Shown: piece by piece, positions 46,946 to 60,100 of the stretch
Position numbering within the stretch: the stretch's first letter is position 1
Layout of the letters: each line of letters starts with the position of its first letter
NCBI GenBank assembly: GCA_030280995.1
Contig: JASXTE010000008.1
Span: 7,357,212-7,421,211, forward strand
Length of the DNA stretch: 64,000 bases
Reading direction: 5' to 3'
Source: Hemileia vastatrix
Taxonomy: Eukaryota; Basidiomycota; Pucciniomycetes; Pucciniales; Zaghouaniaceae
The notes under the pieces: model-generated
What the model was told of the DNA's origin: nothing
Seen by the model: only the letters and a program-made list of their open reading frames with translations
The model's database searches: none
Translations under genes and position numbers: made by a program

Positions 46946-48027
46946 TCCTTAAATTTTGGCACGTCCTTCTCTTTCCACTGAACCTTGTGAGAATCTAGTT
47001 CACTAACAAAAACACCCTTTTCCAATTTTGAGCTGTCCCAAACAACAACTCCATCTTCATCAACAAAAACATCCTGATCACCAGAATCAAGATCAGATCC
47101 AGCCAGTTTAACCTCTTGGTGGAGGTCAGAAAAATCATCCAGTTTAGCCTCATGGGGGAGGAAAGAAAAACCCTCAGCACCCTTTGTGCTGGCCCTAATC
47201 ACTGGAACATCTTCGTCAAACTCTTTAGAATCAGAATCCTCATCTGTAGGTGGCCTCCTTGATAATCCATCAGGCATAGTAAAAGTTTTACCTGGTTTGT
47301 GTACCAGGTCAAAAGAAAAATGTTGAATAAATGCCACCCACCTAGTCATTGGAGCATTTGGAAGACTAGGTGTATTGATAATCTGAACCAAAGATTTTGC
47401 ATCCACCTGCAGCTCAAAATGCTGCCCCCACAAAACCATCTGTAGCTTCTTTAAAATTTTAGCTACACCACACAATTCCAACTTAGGTTGAGAATACCTA
47501 GATTCCACCTCATTAAAAACCACAGATTCATACCTTACTGGCCTAACCCTCCCAGTCTTATCCTCCTGAGACAAAACAGCACCAGCAGCAATATAGCTTG
47601 AGTCCACTGCCAGGTAAATCTTTCCAGCACCAACACCATAATCCAACTTGTGAAGAATTATATCTTCACCAACAACCTTTTTCAGCTTCTGAAAAGCCTC
47701 TTCACACTCTTCCGTCCATTCCCAATCTGCATCTTTTCTGGTCAACCTTCTTAAAGGTGAAGCCAACAACGAAAAATCCTTAATGAAAATCCTGACATAT
47801 ACACATACACCCAAAAATCCTCTGACTTCAGTAGTATTTTTAGGCCTTGGCCATGCCTGAATTTTATTAATCTTCTTCTTCGCCATAATCCTTCCCTCTT
47901 TACATACCACATGACCCAGAATTTCCAAAGAAGGAACACAACAACAGAATTTTGACCCTGAAATGGTCAAACCAGGCTCTTCAATCCTGAACAACACTCT
48001 CTCTAGAGTTATTGCATATTCCCACAA
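46795..48027 (-). pseudogene. Pol middle ORF: RT thumb and RNase H, unit 2
   Basis: Identical in translation to 20447-21679, with all four RNase H acidic residues. Upstream frameshift near 48043 and downstream frameshift near 46938 match unit 1, so they were fixed before the duplication. Confidence 0.85.
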
Positions 48028-48775
48028 GAACTCCTTATTCCAGGGTTCTCAGCTAACACCTCATTACCATAATCAGTGGATGGTCCTTTAATTCCACCAT
48101 CATCAATAAAAATACGAGCATGATTAGGAACCTCATCCTGCAAGATCCAAGCCATCTGTGCTTGATAAACTGCCACTTAATTAGTTGCTCCTTGAGGCAA
48201 CCTAGTAAGCTGAAATCTTCTCAAAGGAGTCTCAAAAGTTGTGAGAGGCCTTGAATGCGTATGGAGTTCCCTCTCATCATAACCACCCATAATATCACCC
48301 AAACCATAACACACCCTTCCAGCAAAAGCTTCAACAAAATCCTCTGCACTTGGTGGCATACCAGTGTCCTTGATAGTGACTCTATTCAAGGCTCTAAGAT
48401 CATGAACCACCCTCAACTTTCCATTCTGCTTTTTTACACAGAAAAGCAGACTTGAGTAGCTGGAAGTCGATTCATTGTATAACCCAGTCCTGACTCTTTC
48501 CCTAACAATATCCACAAAATCCTCTCTAATAGCGGCTGGAATCAGAATAGGTTTGATTTGCCAAGGTTCATGAAAAACCACAGGAATAAAGTAAGGTTCC
48601 CCATAAGAGTGCTTCAATACACCACTTTCCTCCTCAAAAAACGCCACAGCTTTTTCCCTTAGCACAATAGCGTGCAACAACAACTTTTTTTCTTCCTCAG
48701 ACAACCACCTATCAGGACCAAAATTAACATCTTTCAACCTTTCCACGGTCACCCTAGCCGTCTCTACAAATTCTG
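48028..48775 (-). pseudogene. Pol N-terminal part: RT fingers and palm, unit 2
   Basis: Copy of 21680-22427, with the same TAA (48177-48179) after LPQGATN and FIDD at 48099-48110. In B the frame runs on upstream without a break into the linker: RPVNEPMPVGLNPPLRRPPL and then DPYCTPLVKNPPEFVE, the conserved lead-in to RT that AB has lost. Confidence 0.85.
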
Positions 48776-49920
48776 GAGGATTCTTCACCAAAGGAGTACA
48801 GTACGGATCTCTTGACAAAGGAGGTCTCCTCAAAGGCGGATTCAAGCCCACAGGCATAGGCTCATTGACAGGCCTAATCTTCTGCGCTACCTTCTTATAC
48901 TTTGCCGCTCCACCTTCAACTTGAGGGATCTTCAGGAAATCTTCACCACAAGACCTGGAACAAAAACTAAGGGTTTCCCCATTGCTCACATGTATGGCCA
49001 AGGTAATTTTTTTGAAAGGTGTAGAAGAAACCCTAGCGGTGCACAATTGGGAGGACTTACTTTTATACCCCAATCTCACCACTCCAAAACTTTTCTGCAA
49101 TTCCACATCTTCATCCTCCCTTCCAACTTCTAAATCTTCAAATCTTGATTCATCTTCTGAATCCCATCTTCTAAATTGTGCAGTTTATCCTCATGCTGGA
49201 GGCCCAAAAATTGATCTTGATGATCTTCTCTCTTCATAATTTTCTGCAGTTTAACCTCATGCTGGAGGCCCAAAAATCGATCTTGATGATCTTCTCTCTT
49301 CAAAATTTTCTGCAGTTTAACCTAATGCTGGAGGCCCAAAAATCGATTTTGATGATCTTCTATCTTCAAAATTTTCTGCAGTTTAACCTCAAGCTTGAGG
49401 CCCAAAAATAGATCTTATCGATCTTCACAAAAATTTTTTTCATCTTCTTTCTTCATTATCTTCAGATTTTTTTCTGATTTTCATGAATTATCTTGAAATT
49501 TTTATCTTCTTTTCTTGAGTTTTCTTCTGTCCTACAAAAATAACCAGGGGTTTCCCCAATGCTCAAAGGTGTGGCCCAGGTAATGTTTTTGAAAGGTGTA
49601 GAAGAAACCCTAGCGGTGCCCAATTGGGAGAACTTACTTTTAGACCCCAATCTCACCGCCCCAAAGCTTTTCCGCATATCTTTCAATAAAGATATATAAC
49701 CAATCTTCCTCTTTAAACTTGAATTGAAAATAATTAAGAATCTTGAGAGAGAAAAGAGACTTGATAAAAAACTTGATGAATACTTGCAGAGAAGAGAAAC
49801 ATTAAAAAGAGAAAGTTGAAAATCCACTTGGTATATCTCCAAGGGAGCTGACCTACTACAACCTTGGACTTCCTCATCTTGGGGAGAGGTTGTAGCACTA
49901 GGGTTATCAGCCCTTATTAC
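48776..49920 (-). pseudogene. protease-RT linker region of B
   Basis: The B version of 22428-23340, clearly diverged from it. Part (48776-49106) is open and continuous with RT. It has the SFGVVRLG...SKSSQLCTAR block twice (about 48990-49095 and 49590-49680) with the 66-bp repeat between. Other stops interrupt it. No known domain. The repeat number differs from AB (four against two). Confidence 0.55.
49181..49420 (-). repeat. 66-bp tandem repeat in the B linker, four copies
   Basis: Copies start at 49181, 49247, 49313 and 49379, exactly 66 bp apart. Each contains the CAGTTTA hairpin motif (cagtttaac-CTC-ATGCTG-GAG-gcc and variants CTA...GAG, CTC-AAGCTT-GAG), which in the sense frame reads L-Q-H-E-V-K-L, followed by a Lys/Glu/Asp-rich stretch. 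Confidence 0.8.
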
Positions 49921-50135
49921 TCTAAAAAAGACAGACTCTCAATAGAGCCTGAGCCACACTCCAAAAAACCAGAGGCAGCACCCACTTCCTTCCTTCTCCT
50001 GCAGCAGTCCATGCACTGGCACATTGAAGATAAACCAGGCCTGGTCTCCCAACCATCCTCTCCAGATGATGACAACCTCATGTGAAGTATCCTTTTCTCT
50101 TCACCAGTCAACTCCAAACTGATTCCCAATTCAAA

Positions 50136-52298
50136 TTAATAACAAATTCTTGCCTGAAATTCCATCAAGAATGGCCCACCCAAAACTGCTTTTACATTAC
50201 CTTTAGCAATGTAAAAATGAACCTTCCCTGAGGCTCTTCCAACATCTAACTTCACAAACTCTGAAGTTCCAACCAATTCAGTGACATGGCCACCGATCCC
50301 TCTCAAATTCCCATCAATACCAGTTTTGATGGGGAGGCCCATATGAGTTGCCTCAAACAAAGAAATCAGGTTTATCTGAGAACCTGAATCCACCAATGCT
50401 CTTGCCTCCCTGCCATTCAGAGTGACATTGACATATCCCAGAGGAGCAGAAAAATGAGTTTCCCACCCCTCACCAAACTTTTCAGCAGAATAACAAATGT
50501 ATTCTACCTCACCAGAAGAAACCCTTCTCCTGGTCAACAACTTCTTCTGCCTATCAGCCAACCCTGGACTGATAGTATACGATTCCCCATAAGATAGGGA
50601 AACCTGACCCTGGTTCATCCTTTTCAGGACAGAGTCCATAACATTAACTTGACCAGACACTACTGGCCTCTCAAAGTGAGCTCTTTGCTTCACCACCTTG
50701 GTCCTAGAAGATTCTTGAGGACCAGCAACACCAACATATTTACCATTAAAAGGAACCAAACCAGATCCCTCACCAGAATCTCTGACTCCAACAGGCTTTG
50801 GCAATGAAGCCAAAGGGACATCCTCCTCGGAGTCAGAATCCACCTCCATTGGCATTGGCTCACCATTCAGGTCCAATGCACCAAGAATAGGGGGGCCCAT
50901 GTCAGCCATACCCTTCTTCATCTTGTACAGCTCCTCTTTGCTGTACTTCTTCCTAGCTGCACTCAGCTTAGGATCCACCTTTGAAGCATTTGGCTTTGGT
51001 TGGGCCTGAGAGCTGCTCTTAGGCCTACCCACCGTTCCTGCTTCCACATCATAAACACCGGCCAAGCATTCACCACTTGACTTTCCACCACAAGAATACA
51101 ACTCCAAACCACCAAAAGAAGTAGAAAAAGAGACCTTATTGACCTCCTTCCCCTTTCCCTTGACGTCCTCATCTACCTTAACAGAAGACTTCCCCTGATC
51201 AGGAATCTCCTCAAACTTTGGCCTCCTTTGATTGAGACCACCTCTTCTCCTGACCAAATGAACAGGAGCCTGCCCCTCACTGGGATTCACAAAAGAACCG
51301 TCACGGACCTTAAAAACCCTGCCATCAAACTCCACTTTTCCTTCAGACACATCTCTGTTCAATGCCCAACAATCATTGGACCTGTGCCCCCTCCTACTGC
51401 AATAAGAGCGAACCCAAGGATCACTCCTACCAGCCCTCCTATCAAAATCTCTTGGCTGAGAAGGTGCCTTATTAACCTTCTTGGCCTCCTGGACAAAAAT
51501 GTGCAGCTGTTTTTTCAGATCAGCCAGCTGCTCCACCATTGGGTCCCTCTCCTGTTTGGGAACCTGCACCAAATTTTTCTCCTCCTTCTTCTCCCTAACT
51601 TCCTCTTCAGCCAAAGCCTCACTGACTTTGCTGACATACTTGGCACACCCCTCCTGATAGGTGTCCACAGCCAATAACTTCAAATGGGTCTCAACAGCCT
51701 CCTTCACCTTATCCAAGGCAGGCAACTTCTGATCCCCATTAGAAAGAGTCTTCATCAATTCCTTTCTTGAAAACTACTTCAACACATCCATCCTGACATC
51801 TCTAGCCAGGGCAGACCAAAAAACATCCTTGGCAGCATTTTCATGTGCTAGCTACTGCACTTCCACCAAATATTCCACCACAGGATCAAACTGTAGCAGA
51901 AACCTCCTGTAACTATGTAAGTTACCAACACCACCATAAGATTGCCACTCACTTACAACCTTGTTCAGATCCACCATAGTGAACCTGACACCCCATCTAT
52001 CCACCATTTCCCTACACAACAAATGCCAATCCCTCTTCTTGTAGCCAGACATGGCCATAATCTCCTTCTCAACTGACCTATCACCAATGAAGAAGATAAT
52101 CTGCTTCAACATGTCCAGGTAGGAAGCACCATCCACTCCAGCAGCAGTTTCATACTTCTCTAGAAACCACTTGACATCCTCCCCATTAAACTTGGTACCA
52201 TCCCAAGTTTTAATCCTCACACACTCCCTAACCATCACAGAAAGAGGACCATCCCCCCCACTGACAGTCACCACAGGAATAGCAGAACCAGAAGCCAT
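50136..52298 (-). pseudogene. gag-protease of B
   Basis: Start ATG 52298 (MASGSAIPVVTVSGGDG). Capsid part to 51852, where a TAG follows FDPVVEYLVEVQ, and a second TAG before FSRKELM. Then 540 open codons (51758-50136) with a Lys/Glu-rich coiled-coil-like region and a CCHC knuckle whose first Cys is Arg (RSYCSRRGHRSNDC). Next is an acidic spacer (EVDSDSEEDVPLASLPKPVG), then the protease with LVDSGSQIN and KAVLGGPFLMEF. Gag and protease are in one frame here, showing the ancestral arrangement. It ends in a stop after FQARICY, where AB reads on. Structural protein plus processing enzyme, now broken. Confidence 0.8.
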
Positions 52299-52368
52299 TC
52301 CTCCAGTCTAAAACACCAAAAAGAGCCAACCAAAGCAAACAGAGATTCCAAAGAACTAGAAAGTTCTA

Positions 52369-52385
52369 CCCCACGTTGGGTGCCA
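52369..52385 (-). other. primer-binding site of B, tRNA-Lys type with one mismatch
   Basis: Same site as at 25791 with one change (GGTGCCA in place of GGCGCCA on the plus strand), four bases from the 5' LTR. The mismatch falls near the tRNA 3' end and would weaken priming. Confidence 0.8.
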
Positions 52386-52389
52386 GAAA

Positions 52390-53474
52390 TGTAGACAATC
52401 CTATAGTACTAGCTATAGGCCTTGACCAAGGGAGTTGGAGAAAAACCAGAGAGAAAATCCCCTGTCCCTTTAGAAAAATAGACTGAGATTTACTTGCTAA
52501 AGTAAGTTGGTTGCTGTTTTGCTAAAGCCCCTTTTTAACACACTTGACTGCTTGATGAGCCAAGAAAGTAGTCCCCAGATAGTCTACCAGACCAAAGAAC
52601 TGAAATGTAGAACAAAGTCCACACCAGAGACAGCAAAGATACTTGATGTAGGCTGCAAATCCACACCAGAGACAGCAATAATACTTGCTATAGCTTGCAA
52701 GACTATAACACAGAAAACAGTTGCTAAATTTAAGTTAAATGAAGAACTCACTTGCAACAAACACAGCCAATTGTGGCCAGAAAACAGTGAAAACTTAGTG
52801 AGGAACAATGAGATCACCTCCGGATGGTTGTATGATGATTAAGGTTGCCCCAAACTGTCTTATTCACTATGTACACACAGACCACTAACTAAGAGCCCAT
52901 GTGCACCCACCAATCTGGCGCCTGTACCTGCCAAATTGCATAAAAAACCCTCCTGGAGCGCTCCCCAACCTCCTAAAACAGAGGCAGGCAGGCTGCCCGA
53001 TGTCGGAGATGCCGCCTGAGGCGGCCCGGCCTCCCTGAAGCGAGAAAACCAATAAAAACCACTAATCTACTTAGAAAAATTAGCTACAACTACTAAAACC
53101 TTTAAAACACGGAATTTCACTATAACAACATTGAGACATGAAATATAGAGAAAAATTAGCTCTATCAAATGGTACTAAGCACTTAACCCCTTAGACTTAA
53201 GGTTAGCATGTAAAACACAAAAACAAAATTAAACAGCAATCTTTTATAAATGAAAAATGAGGAAATGACCCCTTAAAACTCAGAATATGAAAAATGTCTA
53301 CAAGACATAAAATATAGAGAAAAACCAGGGCTATCCAATGAGAGTACCCACAGACCCAATATTTACGGAATAAAACCAGAAAAATACCAAATTCCTTAAC
53401 AGATGTCAATTAAGACATGCACAAACAGCGCCAAATCACACAACAAAGGCCCCTGCCAATGTTGGAACACCACA
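52390..53474 (-). repeat. 5' LTR of B
   Basis: 1085 bp, TGTAGACAATCC...GGAACACCACA, followed by gcga. It has the full-length body, without the 155-bp deletion of the A-type LTR at 25812. Its GC-rich patch keeps GCCGCCTGAGGCGGC. Confidence 0.9.
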
Positions 53475-53478
53475 GCGA

Positions 53479-54115
53479 GTTTATTTTATGCATAAATAGA
53501 AATATGCAATATGAATTTATATTGCATACAGATAACACTGGCAAACCATTTTGACCAAAATTCATACTAAATTATCATTCTGGACTAAAGGTGTGAGGGA
53601 AGGAAGAAAAACAGTCCGACGTTAGAAAAATGCTACATGCACTCATTTTGTAGCAGAGCAAATGAGAAGTGCTGAATTATGGTTGGTGCCCATAATTTAG
53701 TATGATACCATAATTTTATTTAATTGTTTTCACTATTGAAAAGACTTTAGGTTGGTTGGTATGGATCTAGCTGTGCCAGTGTCTAATCTAATTATTTTAA
53801 CAATTTCTTAATAATTAACAGGCTTTAATACAAAAACAGGTTGTATTTTTTGTGGGATATTGGATATGATAAGGTCTTTTTTAAAAAAAACTTATATTGT
53901 TTGAAAATATTCCTGAATCAGATGTGGGATAATCACTACAAAAAATTGTAGTACTGTGGGCAATAAAATATATGCACAAGAAGTAAAGAAAGGACCAAGT
54001 GAACCCTTTTTGTGCAGTGGGAATCATTAGAGTGGAATTGTGGATGAAAAATATAATTTATTATTACCATTTTATTTAATCAAAAAATTTATAATATTAA
54101 AAAGAACTATTGATT
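53479..54115. other. CACTA-1 interior left of the satellite, no gene seen
   Basis: AT-rich sequence. The first 50 bp carry ATGCATA-like text. No ORF of note and no similarity that I recognise. One GC-richer patch (gagggaaggaagaaaaacagtccgacg) near 53597. Confidence 0.5.
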
Positions 54116-57100
54116 AATTGGTATTTGACCTTTGTGCCTCACATATATTTATCATTTGATTGATTTTTGTCACCATTATGTTATTAATATTATAAGTATA
54201 GCAAAAACTTGTGTGCCAAATGCATACCGGGTGATGTTACACCTTTTATAATATTATTAAATAAAGGTAAAAAAATATGAAAATGATTTTTTTTACAAAA
54301 AATAAATAAATATCCAAAAGCAATATGAGGGATAAAAAGGTAAAATTAAAGGGATCAAATATGAAATAAAAAATTAAAGTGAAATTCCTCCCATCAAGAG
54401 CAAGTAGACATGATGGGGTGAACGCCCACCAGTGGCACTAAACTTGGACTATAATTTCTTTTTTGTAAAAATATAAAAAAATCCACTGGAGCTTTACCAA
54501 AACTTCAGGATGACAATTTTTCCATATCAAACAACTTCTAGTGCAATTATTGAAGAAAAATTCATCTTCATTGCAATAGAGAGAATTGATCACATCAGAC
54601 TGCATGTGACCAAAAGTGTCCAGCACAAGTTCGGCCAAACTTGTGCTGGACACTTTTATGATGGAGGTTAGCTAGGGTGGAATTTTTCTTCAGTTCATCT
54701 GGTATTTCTTCTAAACATGTCCACTGGTATTTGATCTTTGTGCCTCACTCATATTTATCATTTGATTGATTTTTTGTCACCATTATTTTTTAATATTATA
54801 AGTATAGCAAAAACTTGTGTGCCAAATGCATACTGGGTGATGTTACACCTTTTATAATATTATTAAATAAAGGTAAAAAAATATGAAAATGATTTGTTTT
54901 ACAAAAATTTAATTAGATATACAAAAGCAATATGAGGGATAAAAAGGTAAAATTAAAGGAATCAAATATGAAATAAAAAATTAAAATAAATATACTGCCA
55001 TCAAGAGCAAGTAGACATGTTGGGGCAAATGTCCACCAGTGAGGCTAAACTTGGACTATAATTGCTTTTTTGAAAAACAAAAAAGTGCCAATCTGAGGTT
55101 TAAAAAAACTTCAGCATAACCATTTAGCCATATCAAACAACTTCTATTTCAATGATTGAGAGAGAATGGATCACACCAGACTGCATGTGACAAAAAGTGT
55201 CCAGCACAAGTTTGGCCGAACTTGTGCTGGACACATTTATGATGGAGAGTAGCTAGGGTAGAATTTTTCTTCAGTTAATCTGGTATTTCTTATAAACATG
55301 TCCATTGGTACTTGATCTTTGTGCCTCACTCATATATATCATTTGATTAATTTATTGTCACCATTATATTATTAATATTATAAGTATAGCAAAAACTCGT
55401 GTGCCAAATGCATACCAGGTGATCTTACACCTTTTATAATATTATTAAATAAAGGTAAAAAAATATGAAAATGATTTGTTTTACAAAAAATAAATTGATA
55501 TACAAAAGCAATGTGAGGGATAAAAAGGTAAAATTAATCTCAAAGAGATCAATTATGAAAAACAAAATACTAGTAAAATTCTTGCTCTCAAGAGCCAGTA
55601 GAAGTGTTGAAAAAAATGGGAGCCATCAGGGCTAAATTGTAATAAGTGACCTTTTTTTTAAAGATAAAAAATTATACACCTGAGGTTGGGAAGAACAACA
55701 GGTGGATGATTCAGCTAAACAAAACTGCTTGTAGTGAAGTTTAATAAAAAAATGTTTTTTTGTTGCCATATAGAGAATTGATCCCATCTGACTGCACGTG
55801 ACTAAAAGTGTCCAGCACAAGTTTGGCCGAACTTGTGCTGGACACTTTTATGATGGAGAGTAGCTTGGGTGGAAATTTTCTTCAGTTCGTTCATCTTGCA
55901 TTTCTCATAAACATGTCTACTGGTATTTGATCAGTCTGTATCTTTCAAATTTATCATCCAATTAATATTTTATCACCATTATATTATTAATGTTATTAGT
56001 ATAGCGAAAACTTGTGTGCCAAATGCATACCATGTGAAGTTATACCTTCAATAATTTTTTAAAATAGATGTAAATAAATATGGAAAGGAATAGTTTTACA
56101 AAAATTAAATTGAAATTTAAAAGTAAAAAGAGGAATAAAAGAGTAAAATAAAAGTCAAAGAGTTAAAATATGAAAAAAATACTAGTAAAATTCCTGCTAT
56201 CAAGAGCCAGTAGAGGTGTTAAAGCAAATGGGAGCCATCAGGGCTTAATTGTAATAAGTGACCTTTTCTTTAAAGATAAAAAATTATACACCTGATATTG
56301 GGCAGAACAGAAGGTGGATGATTCAGCTAAACCAAACTACTTCTAGTGAAATTTGATAAAAAAATATTTTGGTTGCCATACAGAGAATTGATCCCATCTG
56401 ACTGCACATGACCAAAAGTGTCCAGCACAAGTTCGGCCGAACTTGTGCTGGACACTTCTATGATGGAGAGCCACTGGGTTAGAATTTTTCTTCAGTTCAT
56501 CTGGTATTTCTTACAAAAATGTCTACTGGTATTTTATCTTTGTCCCTCACTCATACATATTGTTTGATTTATTTTTTGTCTTAATTATATTATTAATTAT
56601 ATAAGTATAGCAAAAAATCATGTGCCAAATGCATACTGAGTGATGTTACACATTTTATAATATTATTAAAAAATGTATAAAAATATTAAAATAATTTATT
56701 TTAAAATTTATTAATTGATATCCAAGAGCAATATGAGGAATAAAAAATTAATTTAAAGCAATCAAATATGAAAAAAGAAATCCAAGTATTATTGCTAATA
56801 TCAAAGGCCAGTAGAGATGTTGAAGCTAATGAGAGCCGTCAGGGATAAATTGTACTTAATTGATTGTTTTTTAAAGATAAAAAATTGTGTACCTGTGGTT
56901 TGGATGAACTCTAGGTGGATAATTCAGCTATATCAAACTACATCTAGTAAAGTTTCTTATCAAATAATTTTTTTCATTTCCATAGAGAGAATTGATCCCA
57001 TCTGACTGCACCTGACCAAAAGTGTCCAGCACAAGTTTGGCCGAACTTGTGCTGGACACTTTTATGATGGAGAGTAGCTAGGGTGCAGGTCTTCTTCAGT

Positions 57101-60100
57101 GCAACTGTTATTTTTTTAAAACATGTCAAATGGTATTTGATCTTTCTGTGTTATTCATATTTTATTATCTGATTAATTTTTTGTCATTAGAATTTTTTTT
57201 AATTTTATTAGTACAGAAAAAAATTGTGCGCCAAATGCATGCCATGTTATATTACACCTTTAATAATATTATTAAAAAATGTTAAAAAAATATGAAAATG
57301 ATTTCTTTTCCAAAATTATAAATTAATATCCAAATGTAACATGAGTGATAAAAAAGTAAAGTAAAAGAGATCAAATATGAAAAAGAAAAATTCAAGAAAA
57401 ATTCCTGCCTTCAAGAGCCAGTAGAGGTGTTGAAACAAATGGGTGCCATCAGGGCTAAATTTGATAAAATTTATATTTTTTTAAAGATAAAAAATTTTTC
57501 ACCTGAGGTTTGGAAAAACTCAAGGTGGATAATTCAGCCATACCAAACTACTTCTAATGTAATTATTTAGAATTTTTTTTAATTTAATTTCCACAGAGAG
57601 AATTGATCCCATCTAACTGCACCTGAACAAAAGTGTCCAGCACAAGTTCGGCTGAACTTGTGCTGGACACTTTTATGATGGAGAGTAGCTAGGGTGGAAG
57701 TGTTTCTCAGTACATCAGTTTTTTGTCTTTCACATTTCTTTTGGGTTTTTAACTTTTTTTTATCATTCATATTTATCTTATAATTAATTTTTTGTCGCCA
57801 TATATATTATTAATGTTTCTAGTATAGCAAAAACCTGCATGCTAAATGCAAAATTGGTGATGTTACAACTTTAATAATATTATTATATAAAGTTAAAAAA
57901 ATATGAATATGTTTAGTTTTTAAAAAAATTAATTGATATTTAAAATTAAAAAGAGTAATAGAAAAGTAAAATGAAAATAAATGGGATCAAATACAAAATA
58001 AAAAATACAAGTAAAATTTTTACTATCAAGAGCCAGAAGTGGTGTTGGGACAGTTGGGGACCCCTATGTCAAGACTTGGTCTAAACTTACTTTTATGTAT
58101 AGCTAAAAAATTTTGAACTGAGGTTTGGACAGACATCCAGGGGACAATTTTACAATATTAAACATTCTTTACTTCAATAATTGAGTGAAATATCATTTTT
58201 TATTGCCATAGAGAGAATTTATTTCATATGACTTCATGCAACCAAAAGTGTCCAGCACAAGTTCGGCCGAACTTGTGCTGGACACTTTTATAATTGAGAG
58301 TAGGCATACAGCAAATCTTCTTAAACTCAAAAGGGATTTCTTATAAACATTTCCACTGGAATTTGATCTTTCTGTGTCATTTAAATTTACAATTTGATTA
58401 ATTTTTTGTCATCATTATATTGTTAACATTATTACTATAGTAATAACTTGTGTGAAAAATGCATAACAGGTGGTGTTCCACCTTTAATCATATATTATTA
58501 AATAAAGGTATAAGAGTATGAAAATTATTTATTTTAAAAATGAAAAATTGATATCCAAAGCAATATGAGCAATAAAAAAGTTAAATAAAAGGGATAAAAT
58601 AAGAAAAAAAAATCTAAGGAAAATTCCCACTATCAATAACAAGTAGAGGTGTTAGATCAAATGTGCACCACCAGGGCTGAACTTGCACTATATTTTCTTT
58701 TTTGTTAAACCAAAGAAAGTGTCCTGATGAGTTTTGAAAATTCATCAGGAGGACATTTTGGAAATATAAAACTACTTATTGTGCAATGATTGGGCAAAAT
58801 GTCATTTTCATTTCCATAGAGTAATTTATCCCATCTGACTGCATGCAACCAAAAGTGTCCAGCACAAGTTCGGCTGAACTTATGCTGCACATCTTTATGA
58901 TGGTGAGAATCTAGGGTGAAGGTCTTCTTCAGTTCATCAGGTATTCCTTATAAACAAATCCACTTGTATATGATCTTTCTGTGTCATTCATATTTATCAT
59001 TTTATTCATTGTTTTTCACCATTATAATATTAATGTTATTAGTATTGAAAAAATTTGTAAGCCAAATGCATACTGGGAGATGCTACATCTTTCATAATCT
59101 TATTAAATAAAAGTAAAAAAAATATGAAAATTATTAGTTTTACAATAAATAAATTGATATTTGAAAGCAAAAACAGGAATAAAAAAGTAAAATAAAAGTG
59201 ATTAAATATGAAATTAAACATTCAAATAAAAGTTCTGCCATCAAAGATAATTTGAGTTTTCAGACCAAATTTGCACCACCAGTTCTAGATTTGGAATATT
59301 TTTTCTTTTTTTTTAAATTAATAAAAGTGTCCACCTGATGTTTTCCAAAAAATCAGGAGGATAGTATAGCAGTATAAAGCTACTTCTTGTGCAATGATTG
59401 AGCAAAAACTCATTTTAACTTCCATTGTGTAAATTTATCCCATCTGACTGCATGCAACCAAACGTGTCCAGCACAAGCTCAGCTGAAATTGTGCTGGACA
59501 CTTTTATGATGGAGAGTAGCTAGGGTGCAAGTCTTCTTCAGTTAATCTTATATTCATTTTAAAAATGTCTATGGGTATTTGATCTTTCTGTGTCATCCAT
59601 ATTTATTATTTGATTATTTTTTAGTCACCATTATATTATTAATGTTTTTAGTATAGCAAAAAAATGTGTAATGAATGTACACTGGATCATTTTACAACTT
59701 TAATAATATAATATAATAAATATAAAAAAATGTGAAAGTTATCAGTTTTACCAAAATAAAATTGATATTTAAAAGCTAAAGGATAAATAAAAGGGTAAGA
59801 TTAAAATTAAAGAGATCAAACATGAAATAAAGATATTAAGTATAATTTCCGCTATCATGAGCCAGTAGAGGCTTCAGAAAAAATGGGCACCATCATAGAT
59901 TAACACGGATCAAATTTACTTTTTACCAAAGGAAAAAATTGTCTACCTTAGGTTTGGAAAAACTTCTAGGGGACAATTTGTCTATGTAAAACTACTTTCA
60001 GTGCAATGATGGAGTGATAATTAAGTCTCATTTCCATAAAAAGAATTGATTGCGTCTGACGACATGCAACCAAAAGTGTCCATCACAAGTTTGGCAAAAC

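Larger units (their letters stand above)
40324..53474 (-). mobile_element. B, complete L-family Ty3/gypsy element nested in CACTA-1
   Basis: A 13.15-kb minus-strand element with 5' LTR 52390-53474 and 3' LTR 40324-41415. Flanks acga (40320-40323) and gcga (53475-53478) fit a 4-bp target duplication with one mismatch, and ATGCATA-like sequence lies on both sides. It carries gag, protease, linker, pol and two plus-strand accessory genes. Pol has an in-frame TAA and two frameshifts, gag an in-frame TAG and TAG/TGA-type losses. It is the intact counterpart from which the left half of AB derives. Confidence 0.9.

Noticed and set aside
54600..54660. 46-bp palindromes as microRNA precursors
   Set aside because: The arms meet without a loop and the structure is equally a DNA palindrome. 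No evidence of transcription in the sequence alone.
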